Below are positions 1 to 16,750 of a stretch of 64,000 nt of DNA, one piece after another (within the stretch, counting starts at the first letter, position 1; the number at the start of each line of letters is the position of its first letter). The notes under the pieces are model-generated. The model ran no database searches, had not been told where the DNA came from, and worked only from the letters and a program-made list of their open reading frames with translations. Position numbers and translations under genes: made by a program. The DNA lies in NCBI GenBank assembly GCA_030248065.1, contig JASAMV010002806.1, forward strand, positions 1 to 64,000, given 5' to 3'. This DNA comes from Rhynchonema sp. JSB1_4 (lineage: Eukaryota > Nematoda > Chromadorea > Monhysterida > Xyalidae).

Positions 1-2790
1 GGACCTACTGGTTGGTTAACTCCGCCCACCAGCCATGACGTTTCTCTCTGGCCGCCTAACGGCTTCATGTTTTAGTTTGGTGTTCTGCCCAGTTTGGTGT
101 ACTCCCGGCATGTGTTCCATCGTTGTACCATCTGACCAGCGGTCACCTTACTCACCCCACCCTTATTGTATTCCTTATCTCACCTTACCCATTATCCAAT
201 ATACCATAAACCCTTATTCTTGTAACAGCCGAATAGCCCTTTCATACCAAGCCCAACAACAGCCACACACAAGCCACCCAAATAACACAGACCACATCAC
301 ATAATTGGTAACATTTGGCGCTCCTCGGTGTGGGCCTCGCCTTCCTTTTGGTCCCACTTCTGTGTTATTGCCCCCGTCCCATCTTATCCTTTCCCATTCG
401 GCAATCAATCGCCATTCACTCATTGCAATCAATCGATCTCGATCAATTGGCAAGAATCGGTGCTTGCTCCAATTCTGTGGTGTCATATCATTAGGGCAGT
501 GGCAGCCCTCGCACTCCGTCTCATCCATCTCATGTGTCAATGGATCATAGGCAGAGGCAGCCCTACAATCTCCACTTCCTCGTTTCACGTGTGGTCACGC
601 ATCATGTGCTGAGCATCACCAGCAGCGGCAGCCTGACTGCTTTATCATCCGACGTCTGGTCATCTCGAGTGCATCCGACTCGATTTTGCTGAATCTCAAT
701 ATCTGGTCACTCATCGGTGGTCAATGTTGTCATCGAGCAACATCGTGCATTCAATTGGTTCTGACAACAACTTTATGTCATTTACACACGAACACACGAT
801 TCATCGCAGGATATTGTTCTTGGACAGCAAAGGCAGCGGAGCTCAACATGGCAACGAACTCAAAGAACACTGCTTGGTGTGAGCAGGTACGGCCAATATT
901 ATAGGTAGTTAGTTCAGCACGTTTTCAAGTGTTAATCTCCTACGGTTGATTATTTTGCGTGTTCTGTGTATCTTCCGTGTCTTTTCACGCACACACCTTT
1001 TTCACACGCACATTACATATTACACTACCGTACCACACATGATATTGCTTTGACGAGCACGCACATTTCATTTTGGGGGAGACCAACAATTCTGTTCTGT
1101 TTACTAGTCTTTCACTCATCCAGCATAGCCCCATAATTAGATTCCAGTAAGACACACACACGCGCACGCCAAGCGTTCGCTCAATTATAGGTTCTCTGTT
1201 TCGCGCTGCGGCTCATCTCATTTTGCAGTTGTTGTTGCTCCTACCAAACGCGCACATGGTCTCGTGTAGGCATCATTACATTAGCTTTACACGTACGTGC
1301 CTGGTATTGTTATTCGCGCATGTTGTACATTGTTATGCATGTTCCTCACCACTCACTGGAAACCCCAGAATAACCGCGCGCACTCAATCCTGTTGGGTAC
1401 CACACCACTTATGCAAGCATGTACACTTGTATGCCAAAGTCGAATTTATTTGTGCACTCTCTACAACCAGCGACCGTCGTTCGTCATTAAACTTGTGCCA
1501 GGATGTGCCGCCCAAACCAGCTCGAAATGAAAAGTGTGAAACCACAATAACAACGTAATTTTGACCATGCATGAGCGTAATTTTACGTTTGCGAACCCCT
1601 ACTGTAACCCAGCTTACCACAGGGATGTGCTTGTTACAGAGTTGATATATTTAGGAGATGTAATGTGCCACGCCAATTGTGTTGCATGAGATGAGTGCAT
1701 ATTCAGATACCGTAACCCGCACACAAACCAGCGACTTTACACCTATATGCCAAGTGCCGACACGTGAATCATATCTCAATGCCACGTCAATGAACCTCAA
1801 ATGCCAACACGAATGTCACAATTATAGCAGCATGATACTGCATGCCCACAAACTTATTATTACAGCTTTACAGCAAAATGGCTTGATTGGTAATCAGCAA
1901 CTTTACACACCAATACCCACTTCAATTGCAACCCGACGTACGATGCGATATGATGCACGAACGTTGCCCTTGTGGAGTTTACAGGATGCTTATACCGTAC
2001 ACTTTATCTTGTTCATACGTTTGCTAGACGCACCTGTGTGGAACCCGTTTCCTGTGTGGAACCCCCTGCGAATCCCTGAGTATCCCTTTGTGGAATCACT
2101 GTTTCCTGTATGGAATTACTGAGTTTTCCTGTGTGGAATTTTCCACGTCGTTGTATGCAATGTGCTTTGCCTGTGCGGCTGGCTCTTTCATGTCCCCTTA
2201 GTTCCCCTATTACGCTATGCCTGAGTGGCTGGCCTCAAGACATGTGACTGAGTGTCTTTCGCTCTCAAGTGGGGTTACAATTGTTCCGTTACGTACTCTC
2301 ACTACCGCCCCATGGTCCTGTTTGGAAAGCATGTGCATTCCCGTATTGTGTCGTTGTTTGATGAGTTCTGAATAATTGTGTTGTGCGTGTTGTCGAAGTT
2401 GTGTCAAGTTCTGCTTAACATGGGAATGAATGATAATGTACTGCATGTGTCGCCCTTGTGATTTTGTTTCAGCATGAATGTGCATTTCTGTATGATTGTG
2501 TTAGTATCCATTGAGCTTACTTGCGTGACTGCGTGTTTTAAAGTAAAGCGCAATGAAAAGTGCTTTATCGTGCGTGAGTGTTTGTTCGCATGATTCTTGA
2601 ATTCGTTTGTTCTGACAATTGAGAAATGTGTTTTGAGTCTTGTTGAACCGAATGATGTGTGTCCATTCATTTTACGATTGTTTATTGTTTGAGTAAGAGT
2701 GATGGTCTGTTATAGTGTGAGCATGATACCTGGTATATGCTTGTTTGAGAATTCTCTATTTTGTGCACATTTCCCCCGATGTCCTGTATG
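1..2790. other. Stretch without a supportable gene
   Basis: No ORF here resembles a known protein or forms a convincing exon series. Reading frames are short, overlap on both strands and are rich in simple-sequence translation. A minus-strand frame at 214-588 (124 codons) has a hydrophobic stretch near its end but no recognisable domain. Scattered GTAACCC words (for example near 1610 and 1698) recur near 28.2 kb. Confidence 0.5.
2031..2150. repeat. Imperfect direct repeats around TTTCCTGTGTGGAA
   Basis: Four or five degenerate copies of a TTTCCTGTGTGGAA-like word occur within about 120 bases, separated by unequal spacers. No terminal repeats or coding capacity accompany them. Confidence 0.5.
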
Positions 2791-2943
2791 TAACCTTAGT
2801 GGCACCCGAAATGCCCCGTTATGATTTTGTTCCCGCAATTATGCATGAATGTTACTTCCCGGGTTGAGTCAAGTATTAATACCAACCAACCACAGGAAAA
2901 AAAAATAACTATTAGGGTACAGTCTATACTACTAAAACAGGAA

Positions 2944-3144
<201 letters not shown>

Positions 3145-3152
3145 CCAACCAT

Positions 3153-5750
3153 GAGGCGAGATTGCGGTCCTTGCTTCCATTCCGTAAACGCGATCGTCGA
3201 AAGCACTGGCCCAGTGAGCCCATTCCAGTGCTGCCCTTCGTTTGCCGGCAACCTCTTCCATGCGGAAGTTGTTGTTGTGTTCTCGCACTGCATAGAAACC
3301 GAACGATTCGAATTCTTGCAGTCCGAAGACGCCCTACAAGACAGACGTGACATGCTGCTGATTAGATCAAAGCATCATGACACAGCAAGCAACAAAAACA
3401 GACAAACCGGATACAAACTGTTCCCATCAATACTTTTCACGCAAACTGCCGTTTCACGCTCTTGTTCAGGGATCAGGTGAGGCTTGATCGTTGTGTGCCC
3501 ACTAATGATCAGCCGATCGATGGACTGTGCCAGTCCACCAACCGCAGCGCGATTGACAATGTCGAGTGCCTTGCCTTTCATGATTGAAAAGAAACTGTTT
3601 GGATGTGATCTGTTCATCTCACGCAAGAAAATCGAAAAGGAAAGCGAGCTGCTGCTGAGTTTTTCAAACATGTTGACACGGAAAAGTTCATTGTAGGTTT
3701 TCGAGATGGCCAGAGTGCATTCGAGCAAGCATTTGACATCGGCCACACAATAATAGGCCAACAGTTCACGCAAATTGTTAAAGTTGGCGTAGTAGAAATC
3801 ACGCAGTTCATCGTAGGCTTTGCGTGCATCTGGCGGTTGATCTAGACCTAGCTCTGTCAGTGCATCTGGCACACTGAGACCTGCCCTCAGTAATTCTCGG
3901 TACCTATCCTCGTCAGGCGCCAAAGAACAAGAACCATCCAGATTTGTAAACTGACTGATTGGCGGGAAATCAACAGCATTCAAATCACTCAACTTTGTCA
4001 ATGCCAAATAGGGAAAGTCAAACTTTTGTGTTCCAGAAGGATTGAAGGTTTTTGCCAGCTGTCGCAGCGAGACACGTTGCGCTCCGAGGTAGTTCATAAC
4101 ATCGCACAAGTTGAGCTGCAATTTTCATTTAATGCTCAGCTTTTGAAAAGCAAAAAAAGAAAAAAGTTTGAAGTTTTGAAATTTAAAAGAAATTTTGAAA
4201 TTTTAAAAAAGCGCACCGAATCAGTTTGTATTGCGAGGTAGCAATCCGTCCGCCTCTTGAACAACCGAATGTTCTCGTCCGTATGTTTTTTCAACCAATA
4301 GAACAACCCATTTGTTTGCGTCAGAATGACAAAGTCGTATTTTCCGCCCTGGGAATGAAACATCTTCATGATTAGTCATTTAAGGATTTCAAACACAATA
4401 AAGGCAAAAAAATACGTTGTAGGTTGCCACTGGGATCCTGCGAAGAAGGCGCGATGCTTTGCCCATCAGTTTGTTGAGTCGACGTTTGTGCGGAATGGAA
4501 TCGGTCTGATCGATCAAGGTTTGCAACTCAGTGAACACGTGACCATTCTCCTGCATCTGCAAATCACCTGCAATTCGACCGACCCTGACAAGCCAACGGA
4601 CGCAATCTGAAACACACTGATCGGAACTTTGGGCATTGACAAACCATTTTTCATGGTCATATGAGGGCACATTTGAGGCTGCGGCCATCATGACCATATG
4701 ATGTTCGTGAGTATACGCTGCTAATTGGCTGATTACAGCCTCATTTGCGGGCAACATTGACTCTAAGTCTACAGTCAAACAATACTTGGTGTACATTGAA
4801 TCGGACATTTTTATGCCCAATTCAAGCAGTTCATCATACAAGAATTTGTAGTGCGCGAAGATGCTGCGTCCGTGACCATGACTATAGCCACGTGCTTCAA
4901 CCAGCGGATTTGACTTGCACACAGTTTCGTGCTTTACTTTTATCCAACCAAACGCAAAATCACGACCGCAATGTTTGCACACATAACTTTCACAGAATGA
5001 ACTAACGTTGCTAATCAGATTGTAGCTATTTGAAGCTTGTCTACGAAATAGATGCACACGAAAGCCCGATTTGTCAATGCCCAACGGCGTCTCACATTCA
5101 AGTTCAGTTCTACGCCTGGCTACCCTATAAACTGAGATGGCAAGTGTGTACCGTCGCTCAGCCCACTGCAACACGCGCTTGTGCACGCCATTTTGCTTCT
5201 TGTTCAAAAGATTACGATTGCCAAAACGAAATTTACAGTTTTTGAGAATGGTATTCGCCAGCCTTTTACAGTCCCGTCGTGCTCGCACTGCAACTCCCTC
5301 TTGATGACATTGGATTGCGTTCGCAATACATTGTGTGAATGTTGATATGAGATCACCGTTGAACCGAATCAATGTTTTCTTGTCGAGAAATTGAGATTCT
5401 GAAAAATTTAATCCTTCCCCCCAAGCACACTTCCTGTGGTGGGCACATTTTATGTCTGCGGGTTTGGCACTCGGAAGAATATGAATCGCAAATTAGTTAT
5501 TTGCTGAAACACATAACCCGAGTCTTGACCACCGGTTCCCATTGAGAGTCTTTCAATTAGATTGGGGTAGAGGTCACGAAATTTGGCCACCACACGTTCA
5601 ATTGTGTCGTGCTGTGTTATGTTTATGAACTGCCCAATATCAAAAAGTCTGGTGTTTGTGGCAGCATAAAACAGTCTGTATGTGACAGTCTGACTTGTTG
5701 TGTGCCGACTGAGAAGGTAGCCTATTTCGGCTTGAACCCAATAACTTTTC
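3153..5750 (-). repeat. Left arm of 2.6 kb inverted repeat
   Basis: This 2,598 bp segment is the reverse complement of 6156-8753, with only about ten amino-acid-level differences seen across the shared polB exons. The inner end is at the word CTTTTC (5745-5750). The outer end is at GAGGCGAG, next to the GT tract. The arms appear equal in length. Confidence 0.95.
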
Positions 5751-6030
5751 ACGCTTTTCAAATTTGATATTGCTTTCAGTAACAGATTTTTGAAGACCTG
5801 CGGCGTCAATTTATTGATTCTAAAATTTACAGTGACTGTTCCCATTTTCGAAATCGATTTGTAGTTCCCTACGAGGCGCCGCAAGGCATTCAAATAACCG
5901 CGAACCGAAGCACTCAACTGCGGATTGGTACCTCGCCTTGTTTTATGTTTCGCACGCATCTCTGCACGGGCACCACCACCACGGACGGTGTCTGAGTCCC
6001 AGTGCTTGTTGTCGGACGTGCATTCGTTCA
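3153..6030 (-). pseudogene. POLB: Polinton DNA polymerase B, 5' half, inverted partial copy
   Basis: This is a partial copy of the protein-primed family B DNA polymerase of a Polinton. It runs on the minus strand and keeps the N-terminal region that the right-arm copy has lost (about 5450-6030). It carries the same exons as the right arm: the Cys/His knuckle CKHCGRDFAF, the exonuclease I-like motif TVDLES, exon junctions around the exonuclease II motif, the exonuclease III motif YYCVADVKC, and polymerase motif A as IDGNSLYP. Coding stops at the GT tract, so motifs B and C are absent and it cannot make a polymerase. Differences from the right copy are single residues, so the duplication is recent. 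Alternatively it reflects a palindromic assembly error. Confidence 0.85.
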
Positions 6031-6155
6031 CTACAAAAATAAAATTGTTAAACAGGAGCAATAAAAAAGTTAAAAAGTAGCAAACGGGAGCAAACAAGAT
6101 AAACAGCAGCAATATTATTTTATTGCTCCTGTTTGCATCTTTTTATCTTCTTCCT
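5751..6155. other. Spacer at the centre of the inverted duplication
   Basis: About 405 bp lie between the two arms. It holds the N-terminal polB coding sequence of the left copy plus a short foldback: the word AACAGGAGCAATAAAA at 6051-6066 is repeated inverted at 6118-6133. The nested foldback is what a template switch at a hairpin would leave. Confidence 0.75.
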
Positions 6156-6160
6156 GAAAA

Positions 6161-10806
<4,646 letters not shown>

Positions 10807-11809
10807 GCATTAAAAAATTTTTTTAGTACTATTCTCATTCCACAGGCAACTAATGGCTGCGACCGTCTGGCGACGCGCCGGAGTGGCCTACGCTGATCGT
10901 GCGTGCACACGTTAGTAGTAGTTTATTTTCTTCTTGTTTTATTCAGTTTTTTTGATCAGAAGAAAAAAATTTTTTTTCAACAATATGCCCAACTTTTTGC
11001 AGTTATTATCCCACCCCATCAGCTAGAACAACGACAACAACAACTGCAACAACAACAACAACATCACCAACACACGTAACTTTTCTCTTCTTTTTGATTA
11101 GCGTAATGTTCCGGAACAAAAGTTTTTTTTATCGGCAATTCTAAATTCGGTATTTAGCAATGTGATTATTGAAATGTGTGTATTTTTTTCGGTTTCGGGT
11201 TTTTTCAAATACCGGAATTCATGTTACTCCCCACAAAAAACAACCAAAAAAATCGAAAAAATTCTCTCAATGGGCTCTCATGCATTTTTGAACAAATCGT
11301 TTTCGTTGCAAAACTAAATTTAAAAACAAATTAAAAAAACGGACAAAACTGCTTGAGATTGTACATACATTCAAAATAGTTTTTTCTCTTTTTTCATCAA
11401 TCTACCGGCCGGTAGTATACTTTATGCATCGATTTTTTTTATTATCTCCATGAAATGTATTTTTGAATTATGTGACGCTGCACTTGCAGTTGCAGCCGAT
11501 GATCTTTTCTACTATTGTTATTGTGCCTTATCATACTTGTCAGACATTGTAAAAATCACATGATGATAATCCCGTTACTGTTATTTTGACGATTTTGTAC
11601 ACGTGATGGTAGCATACTTTTGATGATCCATCAAAACTGTATTTTACCATGCGAGTTTCTGCAGTTCTCAATGTGATTGCTCGTTTATTTTTTTATTCGG
11701 TCGGCAGAATTTTAAACTTAATGGTAAATAAAAAAGTGCCCACGTAAAAACATACACAAAAACAACAACACAGCAGCAATTCCTTTGTTACGCACATAGA
11801 CACCTTTTT
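10807..11809. other. AT-rich convergent intergenic region
   Basis: About 1 kb between the polB stop and the end of the minus-strand block. It has many A and T homopolymers and a CAA-rich run at 11027-11072, with no coding sequence. As the 3' flank of two convergent transcription units it should hold their polyadenylation signals. ATTAAA-like and AATAAA-like words occur but none is decisive. Confidence 0.6.
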
Positions 11810-12564
11810 CTACGGTTGCATCGGCAGCTTTCCAACATGCTTGAACTCTGCTGCACTTTCTCCATTAACGCCCCTTGCTTTGGCCATTAATGCCATAAAG
11901 CGTCCAAAACCTTTAGGTGTGGCCCCGTGCAGAACGCTCTCTGATCTACGCAGGATTTCACGTACATCCGATCCTTTGATGTGTTGCCCCTCTATTTCCA
12001 CACTGAAATCAGGATGGATTTTCAGCTGCTCAGGTCCAAGTTTCAGAGCCGATTCGAGCATAGCTTGCGATGAAACGCGACGGCGTGACGGTAGCGTGGA
12101 CAGGAACTGTGCGACACGTTCGCGAACGTCAGGCATAGGTTCAGGCATTGATTCAACTGCAGCTGGTTGACTGGACGTGCTGGGTTGGTCCTCTTGCGGG
12201 GGCTGTTCAGCCGATGTATCGAAGAATTCTTCATCCTCACCAATAAATTCCGGTGATTCGTCTTGTTGGTCGGCCGCTTGTGGCACTTGTGTGTCGTCGG
12301 CGGTTTGTGTTGCAGCATCCACATTGGGAAAGGGATGTGCTTTGGGTTTGTTACCGGACGAATCCAGTTGCTGTCGTGTGGTTCGCATTCGATCAAGTTC
12401 TCGTCCAACAATCAGTTTCTTCGTATCAGAATTGACGTGCTTCGCATTTCGAGCTGGATTTGATTTTGAAGCAGGTTCTTTTCCAGTGGATCGCCAAATA
12501 GTTTGCTTTGACGTTTCAAGTTCTGTAACAGTTCAGGCGCGATGAGCGCATACGCTTTAGCCAT
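11810..12564 (-). pseudogene. Small Polinton structural-type protein, frame-broken
   Basis: This is the last gene of the minus-strand Polinton block; its ATG (12564) lies 6 bp after the stop of the next gene upstream. The first 50 codons begin MAKAYALIAPELLQNLK and reach a stop at about 12412-12414. A second frame, open from about 12535 to 11810, continues with 192 codons from its first Met. The start resembles the short Polinton/adenovirus-like proteins that open with a Met-basic, Leu-Ile-Pro-Glu-Leu-Leu pattern (from memory, not searched). The second part has an acidic, Gln/Pro/Ser-rich middle and a more ordered C-terminus. A frame change near 12440 best explains the layout. An unrecognised intron is possible. 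Confidence 0.55.
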
Positions 12565-12570
12565 TGTCCG

Positions 12571-12948
12571 TTACTTGGAATCGATGTTGTCGTGGTCGTC
12601 GTGGTCGTCGTACTTCAGTTGGTCTTCGTCAAGTGCACGCAAGCAAATTTGAACTGCAAGTTTGATCAGTGCAGCCGCGGACGCACGACACAGTATTCGA
12701 CGTTTATGTGCAAGTCGGTGTTTTGTATTGGCAAATTCGTAGATTAGACGTTTGTGAGCGGACAGTACCTTTAGCTCAGCCGCAGTGACGGGGCAATTGC
12801 GCAACAAAACATTGTAAAAACATGAGACGAGTAAACAAATGAAATCGGCACTCGAATGTTGAATAATTGACTGGAGTATCTTAATTTCACAAATCAATAA
12901 GTATCGTAGTTGTAGCTCATGGGCCAGCAATGCAGTAATGCCATTCAT
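12571..12948 (-). CDS. Small Leu/Lys-rich Polinton protein
   Basis: 125 codons from the Met at 12948. The body has the pattern of a small protein I associate with Polintons: a Leu-rich helix, an LLRNCP-like turn, then basic helices (SAHKRLIYEF, AHKRRILC). The C-terminus is an Asp/His tail. It sits between the ATPase and the frame-broken gene with a 6 bp gap to the latter. The same frame is open upstream into the last long ATPase exon without a stop, so a read-through fusion with the ATPase is an alternative to two genes. The function is unknown; a minor virion or core role is an inference from position. Confidence 0.55.
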   Translation of the reverse strand: MNGITALLAHELQLRYLLICEIKILQSIIQHSSADFICLLVSCFYNVLLRNCPVTAAELKVLSAHKRLIYEFANTKHRLAHKRRILCRASAAALIKLAVQICLRALDEDQLKYDDHDDHDNIDSK

Positions 12949-13019
12949 CCTGAGTCCAACAGAACTAATGTCCCATGTCGAATATAATCGGTGTCTGACC
13001 TGCAAGTTAATGGTGTTCT

Positions 13020-13946
13020 TTAATTTCGCAAGCCTGCTAAAAGACCTTTTTTCGACAAAAAATATTGACATACCTTCAAAAATGCCTGTTCGCACCATAA
13101 GCTCCTCAGGCGTCCCAATTTGTAAGTCCAGAATAACGTAGCTGTATTCTAGCACATTTACTGTAGCGTTCAGCTTGTGGCACAAATCCACGGCTTGGAG
13201 AAATCGCTTGCTTTTACCAGGCGGAAAAACTTGACGTGCCAAATACGACAAACTTTGAACTTCACGTTTGTTCTTCATGAAGACAGCCACACTGCATATG
13301 CAAAGTATAAAAATTACGAAATGTTGGGTAATCAAGCGTCAAAAGGAGAAAAAAACAGACTCTGCATTTTTGGTACAGTTCTTCCACGCCGGTCGCTGCG
13401 ACAGAAACCAAGACTGGGTGAGCCAAAGTGTGTTGACGAGACAGTGATGTGACGTACCAAGATAAATTTTTTGTAAAACAGGATGGTCAGCCAGGTCCCA
13501 ACAATCATCTAAACAAAAAAAATCAATTGTTTGTTTTTGCTTTAGGTTGTTTACTCTTTTCTTCTAAACTCATGCAGTCGTACGCTTACCAGCTTACCGA
13601 GTAAAAGTACAGCAGGTGTTGAGTGATCCATACCTATCTGTAGCTCGTCCTCCAAACCTGATATGTCAGTCATCGCAACAAACCGATCCCCAAATTCATT
13701 GGCAAGTTCTTCATAGCACGCTTGTGGATACTTAAAGACGAGAACAATTTTCCGCAGTCCAGTTTCTCGTGCCATTTCGCGGATTAAGCGGATCGAAAAA
13801 ACCGTCTTGCCGGTGCTATAAGGCAAAGAAACTATCTAGTGAGGTTTTTTTAAAAAAATTACAGTAACAAACTTTGAAGGACCACAAACAATGCAGCGAA
13901 ATGGGGGCGTGAAAAGCAATGATTTCACTTTCATTTGACGCTCCAT
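13020..13946 (-). CDS. ATP: Polinton packaging ATPase (FtsK/HerA superfamily)
   Basis: DNA-packaging-type ATPase, rebuilt by eye from five exons: 13946-13873, 13815-13598, 13508-13361, 13291-13074 and 13033-13020. Phases agree and give 223 codons. The first junction completes the P-loop CGPSNTGKT (residues 21-29). The second junction completes Walker B as LLLDD. They are followed by TSHHCLVNTLWLTQSWF, the conserved sensor segment of this family, and LARQVFP near the C-terminus. All expected motifs are present. The last exon is only 14 nt behind a 40 nt intron, the weakest part of the model. If that intron is not spliced, the frame runs on into the next gene. Its start lies 7 bp after the protease stop. 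Confidence 0.88.
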
Positions 13947-13952
13947 TTTTTA

Positions 13953-14474
13953 TTACAACAATGATGCGATGTTTACACGACGCTTTAAGTCTGGAAACTT
14001 GGCCAACATATATTCCATTAGAAGTTGATCATTTTTACGTAAATCTGGCGTGAAACAATCGAATATCCCAGCCACAGTGCGGTGGGTGGTGTAGAATGAC
14101 ACAACATACATACAAAATGCAGCACAAGTGGATGACGACTTGTTCTGAATCTCTCGTTTACTTTCTATCAATGTCTTTCCACCTGTGACAATCTTTGTGA
14201 CAAAATCACGAACATTCGTATTGAAATGAGTAACGGGCCTGCCAAAACTATCCATAAAAAATATAAAGTTCCGTTGGGTGATGATCACAGGAATAAAATG
14301 TCCTATTTCGTGTTTAGATGCTGCTTGAATGTCGAGCGAATTCAAAACCAAGCATGCGTCACGACTGTGTGGTATGCAAACATGCTGTAAATCGCTCGAG
14401 ATGAAGCAGCCCAAGAATAACGACCAGGCACCAGGAATCGAGAGAATTGCATCACACAATGTCTTGCCATCCAT
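13953..14474 (-). CDS. PRO: Polinton adenovirus-type cysteine protease
   Basis: 173 codons in a single exon, close to the length of adenain-like maturation proteases. The catalytic arrangement is visible: His59 in EIGHF, Asp75 in FMDSFG, Gln110 and Cys117 in SSTCAAF. The Gln-Cys spacing of seven is the one used by adenain. The expected job is processing of virion proteins during particle maturation, which matches the major capsid gene just upstream and the ATPase just downstream. The Met at 14474 is chosen because the following residues match the normal N-terminus of the family. The frame is open and undamaged. Confidence 0.85.
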   Translation of the reverse strand: MDGKTLCDAILSIPGAWSLFLGCFISSDLQHVCIPHSRDACLVLNSLDIQAASKHEIGHFIPVIITQRNFIFFMDSFGRPVTHFNTNVRDFVTKIVTGGKTLIESKREIQNKSSSTCAAFCMYVVSFYTTHRTVAGIFDCFTPDLRKNDQLLMEYMLAKFPDLKRRVNIASLL

Positions 14475-14593
14475 TTTGCAGCTAACTGAAGAACGTATAG
14501 TCGGAAGTCGCGAACCTGGAAATCAAGGGCACCATTTTTTAATTGAACACAGATTGACTGAATGACTGACACATGTAAAAATGGCAAAAGTGT

Positions 14594-16743
14594 TCACCTT
14601 TGCGAGTCGAATTGAATTTGATTGTCATATATCTGAAATGTAAACAGTAAATGCCTAAAAACTTCAGTGGTTCATTTTTATTCATTTTGTCTCACCATGT
14701 ACAGAACAAAAGTGAGTGAACGAGTCGTGGGTTTCGAGAATTGAACGTGGATTGAACTTGATCCGTGTCGCGGCACACTCTTGTAGTCGCTATCCGACAT
14801 GCGATCAAGGTTCACAGCGACCACGCCATATCCATTCAAATATGCTAAATTGTCACGCTTTTGAAAGATCATTAATTATGTTGAAATGCACTGCAACATG
14901 CTGCGTACCTTCAGTCGTAATTGAGTTCCCCACGGGGCCATTAGGCAGAAAACCTGCGCATCTCATCATTGTAATGTAACTACGCATGGATCCATTTCCC
15001 GTTGAGTCCGGTGCAAGAGTCTGAGTTGGATATTGAACTCCTGAAAATAGGAACCAACCATTAATGCTGTCAATTTAACGTAAAGTATATTAAATGTGTG
15101 ACTCACCTTCAACGAGCACGTACACACTTGAGACGTCTTTGATTATGCTCTGCGCGTACTCTGACTTGTAGTCACCTGTGCGGATATGTACATATTATGT
15201 ATAATGTAGAAAGAGGTACATAGGTACACACGCAAACAAGCAAGCAGCAATGTATTGTGGACGGAGGTAATGAGTCGATCCCACTTACCAAGGTAGGATT
15301 CACTCGGGACAATGAGCAGGAACACAGCACTTGGTATCTGGGATTGTGTGGTCAGCGTTTCTGTCAATTGATTGATGCCCGTCAGTCGTTGATACGCCTA
15401 AAACAATATATGTATTAAAAGAATGCTGCTGGTGGAGTGGTTGAGCTTTGACCGGGCGCAGACCTGGAGTTGCACTCTGCGAATCGGAAGTCTATATGCA
15501 TTGCCAAGTTGCATTTCCGTTTCCAAGCGCATGAAAAGATCAGAATTCAAGGCGTATCGTGTGAAATGAAGCACACATCCTGCTAGAACAATAGACAAAG
15601 AGCTCTTTCGATTAAGCACTGCATAGAAGATTTTTCATGAAACTGACATATTTCCAATTTTTGTGCGGCTGATTCGGTGGCTGACAAAATGCGCAAACTT
15701 TCAGTTGAGGGGTGAAACGTCAGGTCAATGGACACATTATTCGGAATTAATCTGTACAAAACTTTAAAAGTTTAAGCAACCGAAAAACTATTGCTCTGTG
15801 TGTTTTTTCATCTCACCGATTTTGCATTAGCACTGGACTTTCAACGCGCGCGTACATTGTGTTCCATCGACTTTGTCTGAACAGTTTCTTTCTGCAAAAG
15901 AGTTTGACCTATTAATGTGGTTGCTTGCGCGGTACCCTTGAACGTCCAAAGAACAGCACCTTGTATCGTAACTGTCGTTGTCTTTCGAGGAAAGTTGTGA
16001 AAATTTGCCTGGTACTGGCAAAAATATACACTCTGCCGAGTCCAGCATTCGTATATTCTCCGAACTTGAGAGAACGGCTTTGTTTATGTAGCTGTACCAT
16101 GGGTTCATGTTGCTTCGAACCGTACAGACCAGATTGTTCAGCTGAAAGGAAGGACGAAAGGTTCGACTTTAGGAAATCTATCGTATTCGTGCTTGGCACT
16201 TGCCTTGATATCGATGTCTGACCACATACAACCGGCCAAGTTACTGCACGGAGCAATTTCGGCATATGAAAAAAAAAATAATAATGACTGTTTTTGGGAC
16301 AGTGCAGGTCAGTGCAATTTTTTGACCACTGCGGTCGACCAACCGGCTGCAATCGCGGTGCCATCCGCTTCAACAATCCTGACTTGTAATTCCAAATACA
16401 GCAGCTGAAAAATCAATATATTATTTTGGTGTAATTCAATATCGCGCACCTCTCAATTAACAGGGCTCAAATACATTGTGGAGTTTGCGGGGACATGGAA
16501 GCACAAAATCGATGAGGCATTATATGTGTTCGTTGGGAGGCAACTCGATTCGCTCTGGTTCACAATTGAGAACTGCAGTGGCTCACTAAAAGAAAATCAA
16601 TCACAGTTAAATGTGGTCAATGCCCCTCCTAATTCGGCCAACTATAGTACCAACCGGTCAAAGGCATTGAGTTCCGATAATGGTTGGACAGGCTGAGTGG
16701 TTCTTGCTGCGGCCGTTGACTTTTTTTGCTTCTTTGGAGGCAT
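14594..16743 (-). CDS. MCP: Polinton major capsid protein (double jelly-roll), many exons
   Basis: Starts at the Met at 16743 (MPPKKQKKSTAAART) and ends at the TGA at 14594-14596. It is split into roughly ten exons by short introns. Recognisable pieces in order are YLELQVRIVEADG, IPNNVSIDLTFHPS, LGNAYRLPIRRVQLQV, IPSAVFLLIVPSESYLGK, VSSVYVLVEG, a segment with PDSTGNGSMRSYITMM, and a C-terminal strand ending LTFVLYM then IYDNQIQFDSQR after a last intron. The order and spacing match the Polinton double jelly-roll capsid protein as I know it. I could not fix every junction between 16.0 and 16.6 kb, so damage there cannot be excluded. Some intron-like words leave awkward phases. Confidence 0.75.
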
Positions 16744-16750
16744 GTTTAAT

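Noticed and set aside
1..300. Polinton terminal inverted repeat at the left edge
   Set aside because: No match to sequence right of the Polinton genes could be seen by eye; the element ends remain unlocated.
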